Assembly (NCBI RefSeq): GCF_004210295.1
Contig: NZ_SDAK01000001.1
Span: 806,001-870,000 of the forward strand
Origin: Lactococcus sp. S-13
GTDB lineage: Bacteria > Bacillota > Bacilli > Lactobacillales > Streptococcaceae
Length of the DNA: 64,000 nt
Direction: 5' to 3'
In this document: one piece after another, positions 60,847 through 64,000 of the stretch
Position numbering within the stretch: position 1 is the first letter of the stretch
Layout: the number at the start of each line of letters is the position of its first letter
Program-made: the position numbers and the translations under genes
Notes under the pieces: generated by a model
Seen by the model: only the letters and a program-made list of their open reading frames with translations
Databases searched by the model: none
What the model was told of the DNA's origin: nothing

Positions 60847-61482
60847 TTACTCCTCTAGTTCTACTTGGATATCTTTGAGCAAAGCTTCCATCGTGTGAAA
60901 ATTATGGTGCTTTGCTGAAATAGTCGGCTTTAATTTGCCTTCTTTAGGGTTTTTATTCTGGTTATCAAAGAGATTGGACACGTCAAAAATTTCATTCGGA
61001 GGAAATTTAAAATCAACAAAACGGCACCAAAATTCCTTTAATTTATCTGCTAATGTGTGAGCTTGATTTGCGAGTAACAGCTCTTTTTGAGCTTGTGCTT
61101 GTTCAATGGCTTCCAAATAATACCGTTTGCGAATCTCAGTCACACCATAATTGGTATAGAATGTTCCTGTGGTCTTGTTTCGTCGTTGGTATTTTTCAAC
61201 CGTACTTACGCAACGAAATTCTGTACCGTCCAAGATTGGATTTTTATGATTTTTTTGTAATTCAACAAAGAGATTGAGATGATCCAGTTCAATTGAACCA
61301 TTGATAAGAGCTGGTCTAAGCGTGATTTGCACGAAATTTCGTCCGTCTTTGTGTTGCTTCTCCCACTGATTGATGATTGTCCCTTTAACAGACACTTTCC
61401 GCCCGACTAAGTTTCTCAGATTTCGGTCTTGACTGCGCCCTTTTTCTGGCTTCAATCCGTGATATTTATCTTTGTCTTTCAC
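60847..61482 (-). CDS. Unknown protein coupled to uvrB (211 aa)
   Basis: A basic soluble protein of 211 residues; the N-terminal half alternates short beta-prone stretches ([16 protein letters not shown]) in a way that recalls an OB fold, the C-terminal half is helical. I do not recognise a family. The GTG start at 61482 has GAGG about 9 nt upstream. It sits between a Nudix gene (24-nt gap) and uvrB (2-nt gap), so a role in nucleic-acid metabolism is possible but unproven. Confidence 0.65.
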   Translation of the reverse strand: MKDKDKYHGLKPEKGRSQDRNLRNLVGRKVSVKGTIINQWEKQHKDGRNFVQITLRPALINGSIELDHLNLFVELQKNHKNPILDGTEFRCVSTVEKYQRRNKTTGTFYTNYGVTEIRKRYYLEAIEQAQAQKELLLANQAHTLADKLKEFWCRFVDFKFPPNEIFDVSNLFDNQNKNPKEGKLKPTISAKHHNFHTMEALLKDIQVELEE

Positions 61483-61506
61483 TAATTTTGCCTCTAGTCA
61501 AAAAAT

Positions 61507-61962
61507 TTAACTTTTCCCAATATAACTTTCAAAATAATCCAGCGCTTGCTGATAGACTTCGTTTTTAAAGCCAAAGTCCATTTGACGAATTTCGGAAAGA
61601 TCCAGCCATTTGTAGGTGGAAAACTCGATTTCGTCGGGTTTGCTTTCGAGGTCTATCTGAGCATTTTCATGCAGTTTGACGAGGAAATAATGTTGTTCTT
61701 GTCCTTTATAAGTCCACGTCGGGAAGGTCAGATGGCTTGGAAAATCGTATTTTAGAGTGTGGGGGCATTTGGCAAGAAGGTCAAAGTCTCGGGTGCCGAT
61801 TTCCTCACGTAGTTCGCGTTGGATAGCTTCTTCTGGCTTTTCTCCTGCTTCGATACCGCCTTGAGGAAAACCCCAGGCTAAGCCATCTGAGCGCTTGCCG
61901 AGCCAGATTTTATTTTCTTGGTTGAGGATGAGGGCGGCCACGTTTTGTCTATATGGATTCAT
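61507..61962 (-). CDS. Nudix hydrolase, RppH-like
   Basis: A 151-residue Nudix enzyme with Y-R-Q-N-V-A-A-L at the N-terminus, W-G-F-P-Q-G-G-I-E-A-G-E and R-E-L-R-E-E-I-G (box about 36-58). The Y-R-x-N-V and W-x-F-P-Q-G-G-I patterns are those of RppH (mRNA 5' pyrophosphohydrolase) and dinucleoside polyphosphate hydrolases. The biochemical substrate is not decided. The start has AAGGAG. First gene of the nudix-unknown-uvrB operon. Confidence 0.85.
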   Translation of the reverse strand: MNPYRQNVAALILNQENKIWLGKRSDGLAWGFPQGGIEAGEKPEEAIQRELREEIGTRDFDLLAKCPHTLKYDFPSHLTFPTWTYKGQEQHYFLVKLHENAQIDLESKPDEIEFSTYKWLDLSEIRQMDFGFKNEVYQQALDYFESYIGKS

Positions 61963-62119
61963 TGTTTTGATGGACTCCTTGAAAGCTTTTCGGGCTTTGA
62001 GTTTGTTTTTGCTTTCGATAGTTAAATCGTATTTTGGAATTTCGGGGACTTATGCAAGCTGAACCAGCCAGATTTGCCTCTTTTTATTGACAATACTGCT
62101 CGCTAGGCTCTGAGCTTAT

Positions 62120-62216
62120 TTTCGTCAGCAAATTCTCCGAAATTTTACTGACGAAAAGACGCCAATAAACTTTTAATTTAATTTTACCATTTTCGTCAGC
62201 AAAAATATGCTATAAT
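62120..62216 (+). promoter_or_regulatory. def promoter built into CTGACG-family repeats
   Basis: TTCGTCAGCAAA, TTTACTGACGAAAA and TTTTCGTCAGCAAAA occur between 62123 and 62204; the extended -10 TGC-TATAAT (62208-62216) follows directly, so a repeat unit occupies the spacer and -35 area. The rest of the gap 61963-62120 shows nothing notable. Confidence 0.55.
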
Positions 62217-62258
62217 TAACCTATATTCACAAAAAAGAAAAGGAAGTTTTATTTACCA

Positions 62259-62894
62259 ATGAATCCTGATGAAATTCAACAAAATTTGATTAAAGCCAGC
62301 CGTATGATTACGATGGATGATATTATCCGTGAGGGTTATCCTACTTTGCGCGAGGTTGCTGCTGATGTGACTTTGCCTTTGTCTGATGAGGATATCATCT
62401 TGGGCGAAAAAATGTTGCAATTTTTGCATCATTCCCAAGATCCTGTCATGGCTGAAAAGCTGGGTCTGCGCGGCGGCGTTGGGCTGGCAGCTAATCAATT
62501 GGGCTTGCTCAAAAAAGTCATTGCCGTTTTGATTCCAAATGACGTTGAAATTGATGATGAAGGCAATGAAGTTGCGCCTAAAGAAGCTTACAAGATGCGC
62601 GAAATCATGTATAATCCGAAAATCGTAAGCCATTCTGTCCAAGATGCTGCGGTTGAGGGCGGCGAAGGCTGTCTGTCTGTTGACCGCGAAGTGCCTGGCT
62701 ACGTGGTGCGTCACGCGCGCGTCACTGTCGAATACGTCAATAAAGATGGCGAAAAGAAAAAAATCCGTCTCAAAGATTTTCCAGCGATTTGTGTCCAACA
62801 CGAGATTGACCACATCAACGGCATCATGTTTTACGATCACATCAACATGAACGCCCCTTGGGAAATCAAAGAAGGCATGATTATCGTCAAATAA
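62259..62894 (+). CDS. def: Peptide deformylase
   Basis: Removes the formyl group from nascent proteins before Map acts. 211 residues, type 2 (Gram-positive) length with the typical insertion. The three motifs are present: [10 protein letters not shown] (I), E-G-C-L-S-V (II, metal Cys) and Q-H-E-I-D-H (III, metal His pair and catalytic Glu). AAAGGAAG lies about 15 nt before the ATG. Repeats flank it on both sides. Confidence 0.97.
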   Translation: MNPDEIQQNLIKASRMITMDDIIREGYPTLREVAADVTLPLSDEDIILGEKMLQFLHHSQDPVMAEKLGLRGGVGLAANQLGLLKKVIAVLIPNDVEIDDEGNEVAPKEAYKMREIMYNPKIVSHSVQDAAVEGGEGCLSVDREVPGYVVRHARVTVEYVNKDGEKKKIRLKDFPAICVQHEIDHINGIMFYDHINMNAPWEIKEGMIIVK

Positions 62895-62928
62895 ACCAGA
62901 GAATTTGCTGACGTAATTAAAAAAGAAC

Positions 62929-63016
62929 AAAAAACTTACTGACGAAAGTTTTTCAGCTCAGTCCTTTGCCTTTTCAGGGCAAGGGCTAGGCAGGGAAACG
63001 CGTCAGTAAGTTTTTT
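62929..63016. repeat. Composite hairpin: 16-bp perfect stem of the CTGACG family with structured insert
   Basis: AAAAAACTTACTGACG (62929-62944) and CGTCAGTAAGTTTTTT (63001-63016) are exact inverted repeats. The 56-nt interior has a second inverted repeat (CCTTTGCC/GGGCAAGGG with a bulge). It follows def and may be its terminator, but is much larger than its relatives. Confidence 0.8.
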
Positions 63017-63040
63017 TATTTTCGTCAGTATTTTCTCTGG

Positions 63041-63379
63041 CTAAATGCTCTCACTTATTTTTACTATTAACTTGATAATTTTCTTATTTTGAAAAACTGC
63101 TGTATCTACACCTTTCAAAGCAAAAAGTTGACCCGTAGAACGTCGTCCAGCAACTACCCAATCCACTTGACTTGCCGATGCATCAAAAAGGTGGTGCAAT
63201 TCAACATTTCTATCAAAAAATGTCCTGAAAAACTGCCGAATGTCTGTTACCACTTGACCATTCGTTATAATTCTGGCATCTTTTGAGAATAAAGCCAATA
63301 ACTTTTCAAAATCTTGAACATTTTTCCCTGCACTGTCAGATAGTTCAAAATAACTCTTCAATAGTTCTGCTTCTTTCAT
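63041..63379 (-). CDS. SnoaL-like (NTF2 fold) protein
   Basis: A 112-residue protein whose pattern (E-L-L-K-S-Y-F-E-L-S-D ... L-L-A-L-F-S-K-D-A-R-I-I) is that of small SnoaL-like/NTF2-fold proteins. Activity unknown. GGAGG lies 5-6 nt before the ATG. It is divergent from the HxlR regulator, which frequently controls the neighbouring gene. Confidence 0.75.
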   Translation of the reverse strand: MKEAELLKSYFELSDSAGKNVQDFEKLLALFSKDARIITNGQVVTDIRQFFRTFFDRNVELHHLFDASASQVDWVVAGRRSTGQLFALKGVDTAVFQNKKIIKLIVKISESI

Positions 63380-63445
63380 TTTTTACCTCCATCTTCTAGT
63401 CTATTCTTAAACTCAAATCCAATCAAGTGAAAAAAAGTATACCTC

Positions 63446-63474
63446 TTGTTTCTTAAAAACATTTGGTTTATAAT
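63446..63474 (+). promoter_or_regulatory. HxlR promoter (leaderless type)
   Basis: TTGTTT (63446-63451), 17-nt spacer, TATAAT (63469-63474), 6 nt (AAAAAA) to the ATG at 63481. Confidence 0.7.
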
Positions 63475-63480
63475 AAAAAA

Positions 63481-63819
63481 ATGAACGCTGTCAACTCAAG
63501 TCATCTTCATCATGAATTTTGTCCGTTAGATACAACAATAAAAATAATCTCAGGACGCTGGAAATCAATCATTCTTTGTCGACTGAAGGATCAATCACTC
63601 CATTTTAATGAACTGAGTCGCCAAATTCCCGAATGCACTCGGCGAATGCTTGCTTTGCAACTCAAAGAATTAGTGAATGATGGAATTCTTCTTAGAGTTA
63701 TTGACGGGCAAAAAATTTCCTATCAACTTTCTCCCCTTGGTCATCGCCTCCTACCGATTCTTTTGGAAATGAACGATTGGGGAAAAACATACCTGATGCA
63801 AAAAAAATCCAGTTTGTAG
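63481..63819 (+). CDS. HxlR family transcriptional regulator, candidate leaderless gene
   Basis: A 112-residue winged-helix protein: C-P-L-D-T-T-I-K-I-I-S-G-R-W-K-S-I-I-L at the N-terminus and F-N-E-L-S-R-Q-I-P (recognition region), both hallmarks of HxlR. The conserved Cys (about residue 14) is a redox sensor in relatives. The frame opens at 63463 within the promoter; the start at 63481 is 6 nt after the -10 box, with no Shine-Dalgarno. Likely target: its own promoter and the divergent SnoaL-like gene. Confidence 0.9.
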   Translation: MNAVNSSHLHHEFCPLDTTIKIISGRWKSIILCRLKDQSLHFNELSRQIPECTRRMLALQLKELVNDGILLRVIDGQKISYQLSPLGHRLLPILLEMNDWGKTYLMQKKSSL

Positions 63820-63832
63820 GTAAACTGGATTT
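63798..63832. terminator. Terminator of HxlR and gap (bidirectional)
   Basis: AAAAAATCCAGTTT pairs with AAACTGGATTTTT, overlapping the HxlR stop; a CGTCAGTATTTTCTCT repeat half-unit follows. Confidence 0.85.
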
Positions 63833-63853
63833 TTCGTCAGTATTTTCTCTGGC

Positions 63854-64000
63854 TTATTTCGCAAGTTTGGCAAAATATTCCAAAGTCCGAATCAATTGAG
63901 CGGTGAAACTCATTTCATTATCGTACCAAGCGACCGTCTTGACCAGATAAGTATCGCCAAAGTGAGTGACTTCGGTTTGTGTGGCATCAAAGACGGAGCC
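63854..64000 (-). CDS. gap: Glyceraldehyde-3-phosphate dehydrogenase, 3' end only
   Basis: The minus strand from the right edge to the stop at 63854-63856 encodes the last 48 residues of [20 protein letters not shown] (the conserved C-terminal W-Y-D-N-E block) and ends E-Y-F-A-K-L-A-K. The active-site part is outside the window. Lactococci carry two GAPDH genes (gapA, gapB); which one this is cannot be told. Confidence 0.95.
   Translation of the reverse strand, partial: GSVFDATQTEVTHFGDTYLVKTVAWYDNEMSFTAQLIRTLEYFAKLAK

Noticed and set aside
62253-62930. 225-codon open frame antisense to def
   Set aside because: Def on the other strand has all three family motifs; the antisense frame has no known pattern and lacks start signals.

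Overview
The window looks like about 64 kb of a low-GC Firmicutes chromosome from the genus Lactococcus. The evidence is the gene content and order: pgmH (the lactococcal HAD-type alpha-phosphoglucomutase), Kup potassium transporter, tdk-prfA-prmC-sua5-glyA, hprK-lgt-DUF948-YtxH, serCAB, split coaB/coaC with an ECF S component, fabI/fabZ and a GAPDH 3' end. Species cannot be fixed from the sequence alone. No tRNA, rRNA or CRISPR array was seen.

Layout. 1-7.9 kb: minus-strand housekeeping genes (miaA, YitT, an M20 dipeptidase with a YfcC transporter, kup). 7.95-22.3 kb: an integrated mobile element in the 3' end of gnd. From its left end it carries a tyrosine integrase, a DUF3173 protein, a MobT/Rep_trans-like relaxase, a membrane protein, an FtsK/TcpA-like coupling ATPase, a small HTH-like protein and then a defence cargo. 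The cargo, transcribed right to left, is a small motif-I methylase, a 1454-residue nuclease-helicase-methylase, a DUF4238 protein, a reverse transcriptase interrupted by one in-frame TAA, and a 225-residue unknown. 22.3-29.6 kb: gnd, YtxH/DUF948, lgt, hprK, GtrA, BrkB, map. 30-35.3 kb: flavodoxin, PPase-like, rRNA methylase, acylphosphatase, serCAB. 35.3-42.6 kb: lysozyme-like protein, glyA, sua5, GNAT, prmC, unknown, prfA, YcxB-like, tdk. 42.6-50.9 kb: a more accessory stretch with an ABC exporter, a decayed intergenic kilobase, a TetR-controlled nitroreductase and Old Yellow Enzyme pair, a two-component system and TspO. 51-64 kb: tautomerase, coaBC, pgmH, yidC, fabI/fabZ, an orphan substrate-binding protein, uvrB, def, HxlR and the end of gap.

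Three features stand out. (1) The gnd-integrated element couples mobilisation genes to two defence-like modules. The reverse transcriptase continues in frame for 245 codons past its stop, so it is either a freshly broken gene or a recoded/two-part one. (2) A dispersed CTGACG...CGTCAG repeat family is scattered outside the element. It serves as terminators, lies in the def promoter, enters coding sequences and forms two related 41-bp tandem arrays in opposite orientation around nudix-fabI-fabZ. (3) Six genes (prmC, the SpoU-type methylase, a 70-aa membrane protein, GtrA, a Nudix protein, HxlR) have a -10 box exactly 6 nt before their ATG and no Shine-Dalgarno. They look like leaderless mRNAs.

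Function assignments come from motif and family recognition by eye. No database search was run.
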